Assembly (NCBI GenBank): GCA_002337005.1
Contig: DDFD01000116.1
Location: 1 to 26,194 of the forward strand
From: Flavobacteriales bacterium UBA1937
GTDB lineage: Bacteria > Bacteroidota > Bacteroidia > Flavobacteriales > Weeksellaceae
Length of the DNA: 26,194 bases
Direction of reading: 5' to 3'
Made by a program: the position numbers and the translations under genes. Under the pieces are notes generated by a model that saw nothing but the letters and a program-made list of their open reading frames with translations, did not search any database and was not told the origin of the DNA. Numbering within the stretch: the stretch's first letter is position 1; each line of letters starts with the position of its first letter. This document shows positions 7,766-15,000 of this stretch, piece after piece.

Positions 7766-9100
7766 ATGAATGATTTTATCGCAGCTAGAGGACAAATGGC
7801 CGTTTCATTAGCATTTCACATTATATTTTCTTGTGTAGGAATGGTAATGCCTTTTTTAATGGCTTTTTCTCATTACAAATATCTAAAAACCAACAACGAA
7901 ATTTACAAAGGTCTTACCAAAGCTTGGAGCAAAGGTGTAGCCATTTTATTTGCAACAGGTGCTGTTTCTGGTACCATGTTGTCTTTTGAACTCGGATTGT
8001 TATTTCCGAAATTTATGAAACACGCAGGTCCTATTTTTGGGATGCCTTTTTCATTAGAAGGAACCGCTTTTTTTATAGAAGCTATAGCGCTAGGTTTCTT
8101 TTTGTACGGTTGGGATAAATTTAATAAATGGTTTCATTGGTTTTGTGGATTTTTGGTAGGAATTAGTGGTTTAGCTTCAGGTGTTTTAGTAGTTGCAGCT
8201 AATGCTTGGATGAACAGTCCTTCTGGTTTTGATTATGTTAACGGAAAATATCTCAATATTGATCCTATAAAAGCGATGTTTAATGAAGCTTGGTTTTCAC
8301 AATCATTGCATATGTCTGTTGCCGCATTTTGTGCTACAGGATTTGCTGTAGCTGGACTTCATGCTTACTTTTTATTGAAAGGCAAAAACAGAGAATTTCA
8401 TTTAAAAGCTTTTAGAATAGCGGTGATTTTTGGAATTGTCGGTGCGGTTCTAGCGCCAATTTCGGGAGATGTAGCGGCAAAATCTGTTGCCAAAAGACAA
8501 CCAATAAAATTAGCAGCAATGGAAGCGCATTTCGAGACAGAAAAAGGAGCTTCTTTTCTTATTGGAGGAATTCCTGATGAAAAAGCAGAAACTGTAAAAT
8601 ATGGGGTGAAAATTCCGAAATTATTAAGTTTTTTGGTGGACGGAAATCCAAATTCTGAAGTAAAAGGTTTGAAAGATTTTCCTAAAGAACACTGGCCACC
8701 GGTTGCAGTCACGCATTTTGCATTTCAAATTATGATTTTCTTCGGAACGGTAATGATGGGGATTTCTATGCTGTATCTTTTTGCATTATTTTTTAAGAAA
8801 AATTGGCTAGAAAAACATTGGTTATTGAAATTATTTATCATTGCGACACCTTTTGGTTATATCGCTTTAGAAGCTGGCTGGACGGTAACTGAAGTAGGAA
8901 GACAACCTTGGATAATCTATGGAATTATGAAAACAGCCGAAGCGGTTACACCAATGCCAGGAATTCAATACTCATTTTATTTGTTTACTTTGATTTTTAT
9001 ATCATTGTCTCTTATTATCATTTTTTTATTGAGAAGACAAATCAAAATGGTACCTTATCTATATGATTCTACAGATCCTCTGTTTCACACTAAAAAATAA
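7766..9100 (+). CDS. cydA: Cytochrome bd ubiquinol/menaquinol oxidase subunit I
   Basis: The catalytic subunit of the cytochrome bd oxidase in the inner membrane. It oxidises quinol (menaquinol is likely in this group) and reduces O2 to water with high affinity. At 444 residues it is the short Q-loop form. Visible conserved elements are the N-terminal heme ligand His18 in MAVSLAFHIIFS, the acidic helix SLEGTAFFIEAIALGFFLYGWDKF, the second heme ligand in SQSLHMSVAAFCATGFAVAGLHAY, and the TEVGRQPW signature near the C terminus. Many hydrophobic helices are present. cydB starts 5 nt after the stop codon, so the two form an operon. No cydX-like small ORF or cydCD genes are seen nearby. The gene has its own -7 box and a palindromic candidate operator upstream. 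Confidence 0.97.
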   Translation: MNDFIAARGQMAVSLAFHIIFSCVGMVMPFLMAFSHYKYLKTNNEIYKGLTKAWSKGVAILFATGAVSGTMLSFELGLLFPKFMKHAGPIFGMPFSLEGTAFFIEAIALGFFLYGWDKFNKWFHWFCGFLVGISGLASGVLVVAANAWMNSPSGFDYVNGKYLNIDPIKAMFNEAWFSQSLHMSVAAFCATGFAVAGLHAYFLLKGKNREFHLKAFRIAVIFGIVGAVLAPISGDVAAKSVAKRQPIKLAAMEAHFETEKGASFLIGGIPDEKAETVKYGVKIPKLLSFLVDGNPNSEVKGLKDFPKEHWPPVAVTHFAFQIMIFFGTVMMGISMLYLFALFFKKNWLEKHWLLKLFIIATPFGYIALEAGWTVTEVGRQPWIIYGIMKTAEAVTPMPGIQYSFYLFTLIFISLSLIIIFLLRRQIKMVPYLYDSTDPLFHTKK

Positions 9101-9105
9101 TTAAA

Positions 9106-10119
9106 ATGTTGTACGTAGTTATTGCTTTTCTTTTTCTATCGGTAATTTTATATATTTTATTAGGTGGAGCAGATTTCGGGGCTGGAATTGTGGAGCTATT
9201 TACGGGCAAAAAAGCCAGAAATAGAACCCAAAATCTAATGTACGAATCTATAGCACCAGTTTGGGAAGCCAATCATATGTGGTTAATTATTGCTATTGTA
9301 GTGGTTTTTGTAGGATTTCCAGATATTTATGAAGTGCTTTCGGTGTATCTGCATATTCCATTGGTTTTAATGCTTTTAGGGATTATTGCTAGAGGAACTG
9401 CTTTTACTTTTAGAAATTACGACGCCATAGATGACAATTGGAAAAACATTTATAGAGAAGTTTTTTACTATTCTAGTTTGGTGACGCCCTTTTTCATCGG
9501 GAGTATTGCTGCAGCTACTATTTCTGGAAGTATAAATCCTGATGCCAAAGATTTTTTATCTCTTTATTTTTACAGTTGGTTTAATCCTTTTGGGATTGCA
9601 GTCGGTGTTTTTACCATTGTTATTTGTGGATATTTGGCGTCTATTTATTCTCTTAGAGAAGCAGATTCTAAAGCAGATGTAAAACAAATGATGAAGAAAA
9701 CAAGAGATATGATGTTGGCGGTTTTTGTTTCTGGTGGATTGGTTTTTGTGGTAGCTTATTTTTCTGGAATTCCTTTGATAGATTGGGTTTTTACAGGTAC
9801 AGTTGGTATTATAGCAGTTATAGCAGCTACTGTTTCTTTGGGTGTTTTATTGTGGTGTATCAATCACAAATTTCTATTGCCAGTAAGAGCGTTGGGAGCT
9901 TTCCAAATTATAATGATTATGACAGCAGCATCTTATAGACATATTCCTAATATTATTCTATTGGGCAACGGAAAGCATATTTCGTTGATAGAAAATACGG
10001 CACCAGAATCTACGCTTACCGTATTAGGATATGCTTTATTGATTGGCTGTATATTTATTTTACCATTTCTATTTTATTTGATGTTTTCTTTTTCTAAAGT
10101 GGGGAAAAACGTAGATTAG
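9106..10119 (+). CDS. cydB: Cytochrome bd oxidase subunit II
   Basis: The second core subunit of the bd oxidase. It is a polytopic inner-membrane protein that pairs with CydA and stabilises its hemes. The 337 residues are typical. The N terminus shows the diagnostic helix ILYILLGGADFGAGIVELFTGKK, followed by ESIAPVWEANHMWLI and IIARGTAFTFRNYD, all conserved in CydB. About eight further hydrophobic helices follow. It lies 5 nt behind cydA and is followed by an intrinsic terminator, which closes a two-gene operon. Confidence 0.96.
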   Translation: MLYVVIAFLFLSVILYILLGGADFGAGIVELFTGKKARNRTQNLMYESIAPVWEANHMWLIIAIVVVFVGFPDIYEVLSVYLHIPLVLMLLGIIARGTAFTFRNYDAIDDNWKNIYREVFYYSSLVTPFFIGSIAAATISGSINPDAKDFLSLYFYSWFNPFGIAVGVFTIVICGYLASIYSLREADSKADVKQMMKKTRDMMLAVFVSGGLVFVVAYFSGIPLIDWVFTGTVGIIAVIAATVSLGVLLWCINHKFLLPVRALGAFQIIMIMTAASYRHIPNIILLGNGKHISLIENTAPESTLTVLGYALLIGCIFILPFLFYLMFSFSKVGKNVD

Positions 10120-10226
10120 AAACAATTTTGAAGAATCTAGTAATAGATATTAAGGTGTTGATTAACTGAAATCTTTTGTTGTTAAAAATATAATTTTAAA
10201 AGATTCGTTTGCTAAGATAAATGATA

Positions 10227-10263
10227 CAAAAAACTCTTCATCATTAATGGTGAAGAGTTTTTG
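10227..10263. terminator. Terminator after cydAB, shared with the convergent gene
   Basis: AAAAAACTCTTCA (from about 10228) pairs with TGAAGAGTTTTT (10251-10262) around a 10-nt loop, with an A-run on one side and a T-run on the other. It can serve cydB and the minus-strand gene ending at 10289. Confidence 0.88.
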
Positions 10264-10288
10264 CTTTAAGGGCAAGAAAGTTTTACGA

Positions 10289-10555
10289 CTAAAACTGTTT
10301 TGTAAGATTAAGATATTCTACATTTTTTTTCAGTTGATAAAGAGGTAAACTTTCAATTAAATTTTTCGCTTCCGTCTCATCTATGTCTTTAAGAATCATT
10401 ACAGCAGCGTCTTTGGTGTTGGTCAAAAAAAAGTGTTCTAAAACGCCATCTTCTTTTAATTTAAAAAGTACCTCTTGCTCGTGTTTTACTAATTCTTGAA
10501 AATTTTCGGGTAAATTAGTCATGTCAATGCTTAATATAACTTGTATTCTGTTCAT
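10289..10555 (-). CDS. Muconolactone delta-isomerase-like small protein
   Basis: An 88-residue protein with the small ferredoxin-like alpha/beta pattern of the muconolactone isomerase family. The sequence MNRIQVILSIDMTNLP is followed by helix-forming residues, then HFFLTNTKDAAVMILKDIDETEAKNLIESLPLYQ, typical of these decamer- or dimer-forming proteins. It sits 20 nt downstream of the mdaB-like reductase on the same strand, so the two are probably co-transcribed. In Bacteroidota such genes accompany oxidoreductases rather than a catechol pathway. No other aromatic-degradation gene is present, so true muconolactone isomerase activity should not be assumed. The likely role is a small-molecule or quinone-related accessory function. 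Confidence 0.75.
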   Translation of the reverse strand: MNRIQVILSIDMTNLPENFQELVKHEQEVLFKLKEDGVLEHFFLTNTKDAAVMILKDIDETEAKNLIESLPLYQLKKNVEYLNLTKQF

Positions 10556-10575
10556 TTTAAATGTTTTTTAGGTGC

Positions 10576-11142
10576 TTAAATATATTTTTCTAAATGTTCT
10601 TTGTAGTTTTTTAGTTCTTCTTCAATTTTTGGATCTTTGAATACATCATAAAAAGCAAACGTAGGCTGTGCTTGTATGCCTATAAATTCTAGAGCTGCAT
10701 TAAATGGTTTTGCAAAGATTTCCATAGAAATATTTGCAAATAATTGTCCTTCATTTCCGAATGTTTCTTTAGGCGCATTCCAGGTGTTTACAATCATACC
10801 TTTACTTTTTAGCAATCCGCCAGTTCCGTATTTTCCGCCATTATTTCTACCATCGCCAGCGTAGATTTTGCCATAACCACTCATTAAAACGGTATCTATA
10901 TATGTTTTAGTTTTGGCAGGCATCCCAAACCAGTTGATAGGAAAGTGAAGCAGAATAAAATCTGCATTTACCCATTTTTCTACTTCATTTGCAACGTCGT
11001 ATCCATTATCTATTGTAGTTTCTAGTACTTCGTAACCTTTTTCGGAGAATGCTTTTATACTTTCTTCAAAAATTGTTTTATTTAATTTACCTTCAGAAAT
11101 TTGGGGAAATTTAATATGACCATTAATTACTAACGCTTTCAT
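10576..11142 (-). CDS. mdaB: MdaB-like NAD(P)H:quinone oxidoreductase
   Basis: A 188-residue cytoplasmic flavoprotein of the NQO1/MdaB family, which makes two-electron reductions of quinones with NAD(P)H using FAD or FMN and so avoids radical semiquinones. Conserved blocks are MKALVINGHIKFPQISEGKLNKT at the N terminus, ADFILLHFPINWFGMPAKTKTYIDTVLMSGYG in the middle, the segment GGKYGTGGLLKSKGMIVNTWNAPKETF, and FIGIQAQPTFAFYDVFKDP near the end. All align by eye with E. coli MdaB. It is followed by the muconolactone-isomerase-like gene and is divergent from an HxlR regulator. In many bacteria HxlR proteins repress adjacent quinone reductase genes, so induction by quinones or electrophiles is a reasonable inference. 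Confidence 0.9.
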   Translation of the reverse strand: MKALVINGHIKFPQISEGKLNKTIFEESIKAFSEKGYEVLETTIDNGYDVANEVEKWVNADFILLHFPINWFGMPAKTKTYIDTVLMSGYGKIYAGDGRNNGGKYGTGGLLKSKGMIVNTWNAPKETFGNEGQLFANISMEIFAKPFNAALEFIGIQAQPTFAFYDVFKDPKIEEELKNYKEHLEKYI

Positions 11143-11178
11143 TATTTTGTATATTTTTAGTTTATTATTTAATAATTA

Positions 11179-11210
11179 TTTGTAAAATTAAACTCATTAC
11201 TTTAGATTTG
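11179..11210 (+). promoter_or_regulatory. Promoter of the hxlR-family gene
   Basis: TTTG (11179-11182), a 20-nt spacer and TAGATTTG (11203-11210). Both boxes match the Bacteroidota consensus exactly and the spacing is close to ideal. The expected start of transcription falls at about 11216, at the edge of the inverted repeat. Confidence 0.75.
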
Positions 11211-11216
11211 CAAGTA

Positions 11217-11253
11217 GTTACTAAAATGTATAGTAGTAACAAAAAGTATAGTA
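11217..11253. promoter_or_regulatory. Candidate HxlR operator in the mdaB/hxlR divergent region
   Basis: An inverted repeat GTTACTA (11217-11223) and TAGTAAC (11234-11240) with a 10-nt spacer overlaps a direct repeat GTATAGTA (11228-11235 and 11246-11253, 18-nt period). It sits at the predicted transcription start of the regulator gene, which suits autorepression. HxlR-type dimers bind short AT-rich palindromes of this kind; actual binding is inference. Confidence 0.55.
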
Positions 11254-11272
11254 ATATTGATAATCAATACTT

Positions 11273-11596
11273 ATGAATAATAAAAAAATTGATTTTTCTA
11301 ATTGTCCTATTACCAAGACAGCAGAGGTTTTGGGTGGTAAATGGTCTTTGCCCATTATTTTTTCTTTAATAAAAGAAACTAAGCGCTTCAAAGAATTGGA
11401 ACGCCAAATAGAAGGAATTAATACGAGAATGCTGGTTAAAGAACTTAAACAACTAGAAATTAACGGCATTGTTGTGCGTAAAGTATATCCAGAAATTCCC
11501 CCAAAAGTAGAATATTCTCTTACCGAAAAAGGAAGAGCTCTAAAAAATGTATTGATTGAAATGAGAAATTGGGGAAACGAATATATTACGAAATAA
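11273..11596 (+). CDS. HxlR-family winged-helix transcriptional regulator
   Basis: A 107-residue DNA-binding protein of the HxlR (MarR-like winged helix) family. The family pattern is complete: NCPITKTAEVLGGKWSLPIIFSLIKETKRFKELERQIEGINTRMLVKELKQLEINGIVVRKVYPEIPPKVEYSLTEKGRAL. Cys near position 11 in the NCPI motif is the conserved cysteine that acts as a redox or electrophile sensor in YodB/HypR/QorR-type members. It is divergent from mdaB with a strong promoter and an inverted repeat between them. The likely role is local control of mdaB and itself in response to quinones or oxidants. That is inferred from context and family. Confidence 0.92.
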   Translation: MNNKKIDFSNCPITKTAEVLGGKWSLPIIFSLIKETKRFKELERQIEGINTRMLVKELKQLEINGIVVRKVYPEIPPKVEYSLTEKGRALKNVLIEMRNWGNEYITK

Positions 11597-11610
11597 TGTA
11601 ATTCTTAATT

Positions 11611-12483
11611 CTAATAAATAATATTGCTAAACTCTTTTCTATAATCAGAAGGGCTTTTTCCAGTATATTCTTTAAAAGTTCTATTAAAATAACTGAAATT
11701 ATTAAAACCACTTTCAAAACAAATTTCTGTAACACTCATAGGTTGTTCCGCTAATAGTTTTTGAGAGTGAATGATGCGATATTCATTTACAAATTGTGTA
11801 AAGGTTTTATTCGTGATTTTTTTAAAGTATCTGCAGAAAGACGGAACGGTCATATGTGCAATTTCTGAAACCTCTTCTAATGCTATTGTTTCTCTGAAAT
11901 GATTTTTTACGTGATTAAAAATCAGGTTAATACGTTCATTATCCTCAACCTGAGTTTGTAGATAGTATTTTCCAGCATTTAAAATTTGATAATCATCTGT
12001 ATTAGCCAGTTCATTTAAGATATCCAATAATTTGGCTAATTTTTTCAGAGAAGTGGCATTATGCATAGAAATAATCTTCTTTTCTAAAAGTTTTTTAGTA
12101 GCATCTCCGAAAACAATTCCAGATTTACTGCTATGTAATAGGTTGGCTACTTTCGCCATTTCGGGTGTTTTCCATATATCTTCTCCTAAAAAATCTGATC
12201 TGAACTGTATCACAATTTCGAAATCATTTTTGGTGTTTTCATTGGTCATTCCACAATGAGGCAGATTGCTACCAATCATTACCAAGTCTCCTTTTTTAAA
12301 ATAAGTGATGCTGCTACCAATCTGCCTCTTGCCAGAACCACCTCCTACAAATACAATCTCTATTTCTGGATGATAGTGCCAGGTATTGGCTTTAGCATTT
12401 TCGTTTCTTGCAAATTTTAAACTCGTGAAACTGCTCCCAATATTAGGTTTTATGGCTTCAAAAGCGGGATTAATGTGTTTCAT
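11611..12483 (-). CDS. AraC-family transcriptional regulator with N-terminal cupin
   Basis: A 290-residue regulator. The N-terminal half is a cupin sensor domain (NTWHYHPEIEIVFVGGGSGKRQIGSSITYFKKGDLVMIGSNLPHCG, about 30-85), with the His residues typical of AraC-type sugar-sensing cupins. The C-terminal 100 residues carry two helix-turn-helix units: ALEEVSEIAHMTVPSFCRYFKKITNKTFTQFVNEYRIIHSQKLL, then MSVTEICFESGFNNFSYFNRTFKEYTGKSPSDYR. Both fit the AraC signature well. It is convergent with hxlR (14-nt gap, no clear terminator) and divergent from the secreted-protein gene. The ligand is unknown; no sugar-utilisation gene is adjacent. Repeated half-sites lie just upstream. Confidence 0.93.
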   Translation of the reverse strand: MKHINPAFEAIKPNIGSSFTSLKFARNENAKANTWHYHPEIEIVFVGGGSGKRQIGSSITYFKKGDLVMIGSNLPHCGMTNENTKNDFEIVIQFRSDFLGEDIWKTPEMAKVANLLHSSKSGIVFGDATKKLLEKKIISMHNATSLKKLAKLLDILNELANTDDYQILNAGKYYLQTQVEDNERINLIFNHVKNHFRETIALEEVSEIAHMTVPSFCRYFKKITNKTFTQFVNEYRIIHSQKLLAEQPMSVTEICFESGFNNFSYFNRTFKEYTGKSPSDYRKEFSNIIY

Positions 12484-12532
12484 AGTAATTTTAAATTTAG
12501 GGCAAACAATTTACGAAAAAAATCTATATCTA

Positions 12533-12577
12533 ATATTAACATTTGTTAATATGTAGTTAATGCACCTATGTTAATAT
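12533..12577. promoter_or_regulatory. GTTAATAT half-site cluster between the divergent araC-type and secreted-protein genes
   Basis: A perfect inverted repeat ATATTAAC-ATTT-GTTAATAT (12533-12552) is followed by a near copy GTTAATGC (12556-12563) and a third exact GTTAATAT (12570-12577). Multiple half-sites in direct and inverted order upstream of an AraC-type gene suit an autoregulatory operator; binding is inference. Confidence 0.5.
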
Positions 12578-12626
12578 AGTACATATATAAGAGAATTGTA
12601 TTGTGTATTGATAAGAATGTTCGACA

Positions 12627-12634
12627 TACCTTTG
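12627..12634 (+). promoter_or_regulatory. -7 box of the secreted two-repeat protein gene
   Basis: TACCTTTG matches TAnnTTTG exactly and lies 38 nt upstream of the start codon. TTG at 12601-12603 gives a 23-nt spacer, at the long end of the accepted range. Confidence 0.6.
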
Positions 12635-12672
12635 TCTCAGAATTAATTTGATAACGAAAAAACTTATTTATT

Positions 12673-13266
12673 ATGAAAAATTTATTAAAAATTGGATTTG
12701 TTGCAGGATTTACTTTATTCTCAACTTTAGTTTTTGCGGGAAATAATGATAATTTAATATCATTAAAAACAGGGGCTTCATCTACTATCAATATAGAATT
12801 GGCTAATGCTAAAAATGTATCTTTATATGTTTATAACAGTGCAGATAGCGAAATTTACTCAGAAGAAATAAAAAATTCTGGTAAAATCATCAAAGCTTAT
12901 AACTTTAAAAATATGCCTTCTGGTAATTATTATTTAGTTGCTGAATCTGATTTTAAAGTTGAAAAATATAAAATCACCATTTTTAATGGCAACGTTTCTG
13001 TAGAGAAAACGCCAATAGAAGAAATGTATAAGCCAGAGTATAGTGTAGATGGTAATCACGTAAATTTACGTATAAACGATTTAAAAGATAAAGTGAAAAT
13101 CTCGGTTTACGATCTTTCTGATTATGTTTATTATGATGTAGTACAGGCTCCTGAGAATGGAAAATTAAACATCAAATTTGATCTAAACCCAGAAGTTTCT
13201 AATGCGTATGTTATTAGAATCGAAAAAGATGGAGAGGTGTTTAAACAAACTTTTTTTGTGAAATAA
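12673..13266 (+). CDS. Secreted protein with two similar beta-sandwich-like halves
   Basis: A 197-residue protein with a signal peptide (MKNLLKIGFVAGFTLFSTLVFA, about 1-22). The mature part appears to hold two related all-beta repeats. The first runs from INIELANAKNVSLYVYNSADSEIYSEEI to NMPSGNYYLVAES; the second from VNLRINDLKDKVKISVYDLSDYVYYDVV to NAYVIRIEKDGEVFKQTFFVK. Each has the layout of a T9SS-tail-like or Ig-like fold: strand, YVYN/SVYD turn, then a G/NxYxxxxE strand. The second half ends exactly at the C terminus, but it lacks the clear NP-x-x-x and KGIY motifs of a sorting domain, so export by T9SS is not claimed. Own promoter; terminator downstream. No named family is recognised. 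Confidence 0.8.
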   Translation: MKNLLKIGFVAGFTLFSTLVFAGNNDNLISLKTGASSTINIELANAKNVSLYVYNSADSEIYSEEIKNSGKIIKAYNFKNMPSGNYYLVAESDFKVEKYKITIFNGNVSVEKTPIEEMYKPEYSVDGNHVNLRINDLKDKVKISVYDLSDYVYYDVVQAPENGKLNIKFDLNPEVSNAYVIRIEKDGEVFKQTFFVK

Positions 13267-13298
13267 GAATTTGCTATTAAACTGAATTGAATTGTTTT

Positions 13299-13327
13299 AA
13301 AAGTCTCGATGTAAATCGGGACTTTTT
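13299..13327. terminator. Bidirectional terminator between convergent genes
   Basis: AAAAGTCTCGAT (13299-13310) pairs with ATCGGGACTTTT (13315-13326) across a 4-nt loop with one G-T pair. A T-run follows on the plus strand and the DUF2200 gene's stop codon abuts it. Confidence 0.85.
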
Positions 13328-13677
13328 TATGTTCTAAGGATTTTTTCCATTGCTTTTCCTTTGGCTAATTCATCTATTAATTTATCTAGATATCTTATTT
13401 TTTGCATCAATGGATCTTGTATTTCTTCTATTCTGTATCCGCAGATTACCCCTGTAATCTTAGAAACATTCGGGTTAAGTGCTGGTGCTTTTTCAAAAAA
13501 AGTCTCGAAATCTATTTTGTTTTCTATGATTTCTTTTAAAGCTTTTTCGTCATAACCAGTAAGCCAAAAAATAATTTCTTTTACTTCCGTCTCGGTTCTG
13601 CCTTTCTTTTCTGCCTTTTGTATGTAGTGCGGATATACGCTGGCAAAAGACATTTTAAAAACTCTGGTGTTGTTCAT
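13327..13677 (-). CDS. DUF2200 family protein
   Basis: A 116-residue cytoplasmic protein of the DUF2200 family. The recognisable pattern is MNNTRVFKMSFASVYPHYIQKAEKKGRTETEVKEIIFWLTGYDEKAL, then INPNVSKITGVICGYRIEEIQDPLMQKIRYLDKLIDELAKGKAMEKILR (with a leading ALNPN). The length is normal and the start begins at the family's usual MNxTRVF. Function is unknown; the fold is alpha-rich. It stands alone, convergent with the secreted-protein gene and divergent from the transporter, with about 90 nt for promoters between them. Confidence 0.9.
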   Translation of the reverse strand: MNNTRVFKMSFASVYPHYIQKAEKKGRTETEVKEIIFWLTGYDEKALKEIIENKIDFETFFEKAPALNPNVSKITGVICGYRIEEIQDPLMQKIRYLDKLIDELAKGKAMEKILRT

Positions 13678-13710
13678 TAATCTTTATTTTGGACTAAATT
13701 ATTAATTTTA

Positions 13711-13740
13711 TTGAAATCCTTAATAGAAAACATACATTTT
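13711..13740 (+). promoter_or_regulatory. Probable promoter of the BASS-type transporter gene
   Basis: TTG (13711-13713), a 19-nt spacer and TACATTTT (13733-13740), seven of eight matches to a TTG/TAnnTTTG promoter. It places transcription about 25 nt upstream of the start codon. Confidence 0.5.
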
Positions 13741-13770
13741 TTTTGAATTTAGAATCTGAAAGAGGAAACC

Positions 13771-14778
13771 ATGGTGCAAAATTTACAACTAAATAACCAC
13801 AATATTTCTACTTTATTCCTTTTAATCTCAATACATATCTTTATTTTTGTAGTAAGATTTAATAATGATATGGATAATTTGGAAGGGCTTTCAAAAAAAA
13901 TAAAATCATACATGATGCCTATTGCTATGGTAATAGGTTTTGTTTTTTATCAACAGGTGTCGGTTTTATCGTTTATTGTACCATATCTTATTTTCACGAT
14001 GTTGCTTCTTACCTTTATTAAGATTTCTTGGCGAGACATTCATATTTCTAAAATGCACCTTTGGATGGTGCTTTTTCAGGTTTTCGCAAGTGGAATAGTG
14101 TATTATCTCATCAATCCTTATAATTCTATTTTGGCACAAGGTACTATGATATGTGTTTTGGCGCCTACAGCAACCTCTGCACCAGTAATTACTAAAATGT
14201 TGGGAGGTAATGTAGAGAGTCTTACGTCTTATTCATTAGTAAGCAATTTGGTATTGGTAGCAGTTGCTCCTTTGCTTTTTTCTGAAATAGGATTTCATAA
14301 TTTACCTTTTTTAGATTCTGCTTGGCAAATTTCTAGAAGAGTAGCATTGCTTTTAATTTTACCTTTGTTCATCGCGTTTTTGATTAATAGATTAATGCCT
14401 GTAGTGTCTAATTTTTTACAAGAGAAATCAGATATTTCTTTTTATTTATGGAGTATAGCATTAACCATCGTTTCTGGTAGAACGCTCAATTTTATACTTT
14501 CACAAGGCGAGTCTAATTACAAAATAGAATTTTTATTGGCTGTTTTCTCTTTGTTAGTCTGTGTTTTTCAGTTTTGGTTAGGCAGAAAAATTGGTAGAAA
14601 ATACCAAAATACGGTAGCTGGCGGACAAGGTCTCGGACAAAAAAATACCATCCTCGCTATCTGGATGGCACAGGTTTACCTTAATCCTATAGCTTCTATA
14701 GCGCCTGGTTTATATGTTATTTGGCAAAATATTGTCAATTCTTGGCAGGTTTGGAGGAGTAGAAGAAATATAGGATGA
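13771..14778 (+). CDS. Bile acid:sodium symporter (BASS) family-like transporter
   Basis: A 335-residue polytopic inner-membrane protein. I count about ten hydrophobic segments, starting at residue 13 (ISTLFLLISIHIFIFVVRF), and continuing through MMPIAMVIGFVFYQQ, LSFIVPYLIFTMLLLTF, LWMVLFQVFASGIVYYL, GTMICVLAPTATSAPVI, SYSLVSNLVLVAVAPLLF, VALLLILPLFIAFLI and others. The motif APTATSAPVITKMLGG and the late GQGLGQKNTILAIWMAQVYLNP are characteristic of BASS transporters, in which an unwound helix binds Na+ and substrate. Substrate is unknown. The start at 13771 has a purine-rich AAAGAGGAAA upstream; an internal Met at about residue 34 would remove the first segment and is less likely. It is the last host-type gene before the cassette-like pair. 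Confidence 0.82.
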   Translation: MVQNLQLNNHNISTLFLLISIHIFIFVVRFNNDMDNLEGLSKKIKSYMMPIAMVIGFVFYQQVSVLSFIVPYLIFTMLLLTFIKISWRDIHISKMHLWMVLFQVFASGIVYYLINPYNSILAQGTMICVLAPTATSAPVITKMLGGNVESLTSYSLVSNLVLVAVAPLLFSEIGFHNLPFLDSAWQISRRVALLLILPLFIAFLINRLMPVVSNFLQEKSDISFYLWSIALTIVSGRTLNFILSQGESNYKIEFLLAVFSLLVCVFQFWLGRKIGRKYQNTVAGGQGLGQKNTILAIWMAQVYLNPIASIAPGLYVIWQNIVNSWQVWRSRRNIG

Positions 14779-14991
14779 TAGACCTTTTTTACTACATTTT
14801 ACTTTATTTTTTATAGAATTTATTTGTGTAGAGGTAAATGATTTTTATCAATTTTATTGAAAATTAAGACTTTCCGTATTTTATATAAAAAAATTGTATA
14901 AATTTGTTAAAAACTATTAAGCATAAACTCAAATTAAATACAATCAAATACTTACAATTGTTTACAAATGAATAATCTATTTTTTTGCGTA

Positions 14992-14999
14992 TATTTTTG
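14992..14999 (+). promoter_or_regulatory. -7 box directly abutting the cassette-like boundary
   Basis: TATTTTTG is an exact TAnnTTTG match and ends one base before the first cassette-like unit (GTT at 15001). Transcription would begin within the first bases of the unit and give a leader of about 45 nt for the nuclease-fold gene. No good -33 box is seen. Confidence 0.5.
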
Positions 15000-15000
15000 A

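Noticed and set aside
8398..8712. Minus-strand reading frame inside cydA
   Set aside because: Fully antisense to a well-conserved gene; explained by codon bias of the sense strand.
10289..10555. Aromatic ring degradation pathway suggested by the muconolactone-isomerase-like gene
   Set aside because: No other catechol or beta-ketoadipate gene is nearby; the family has many members with other roles.
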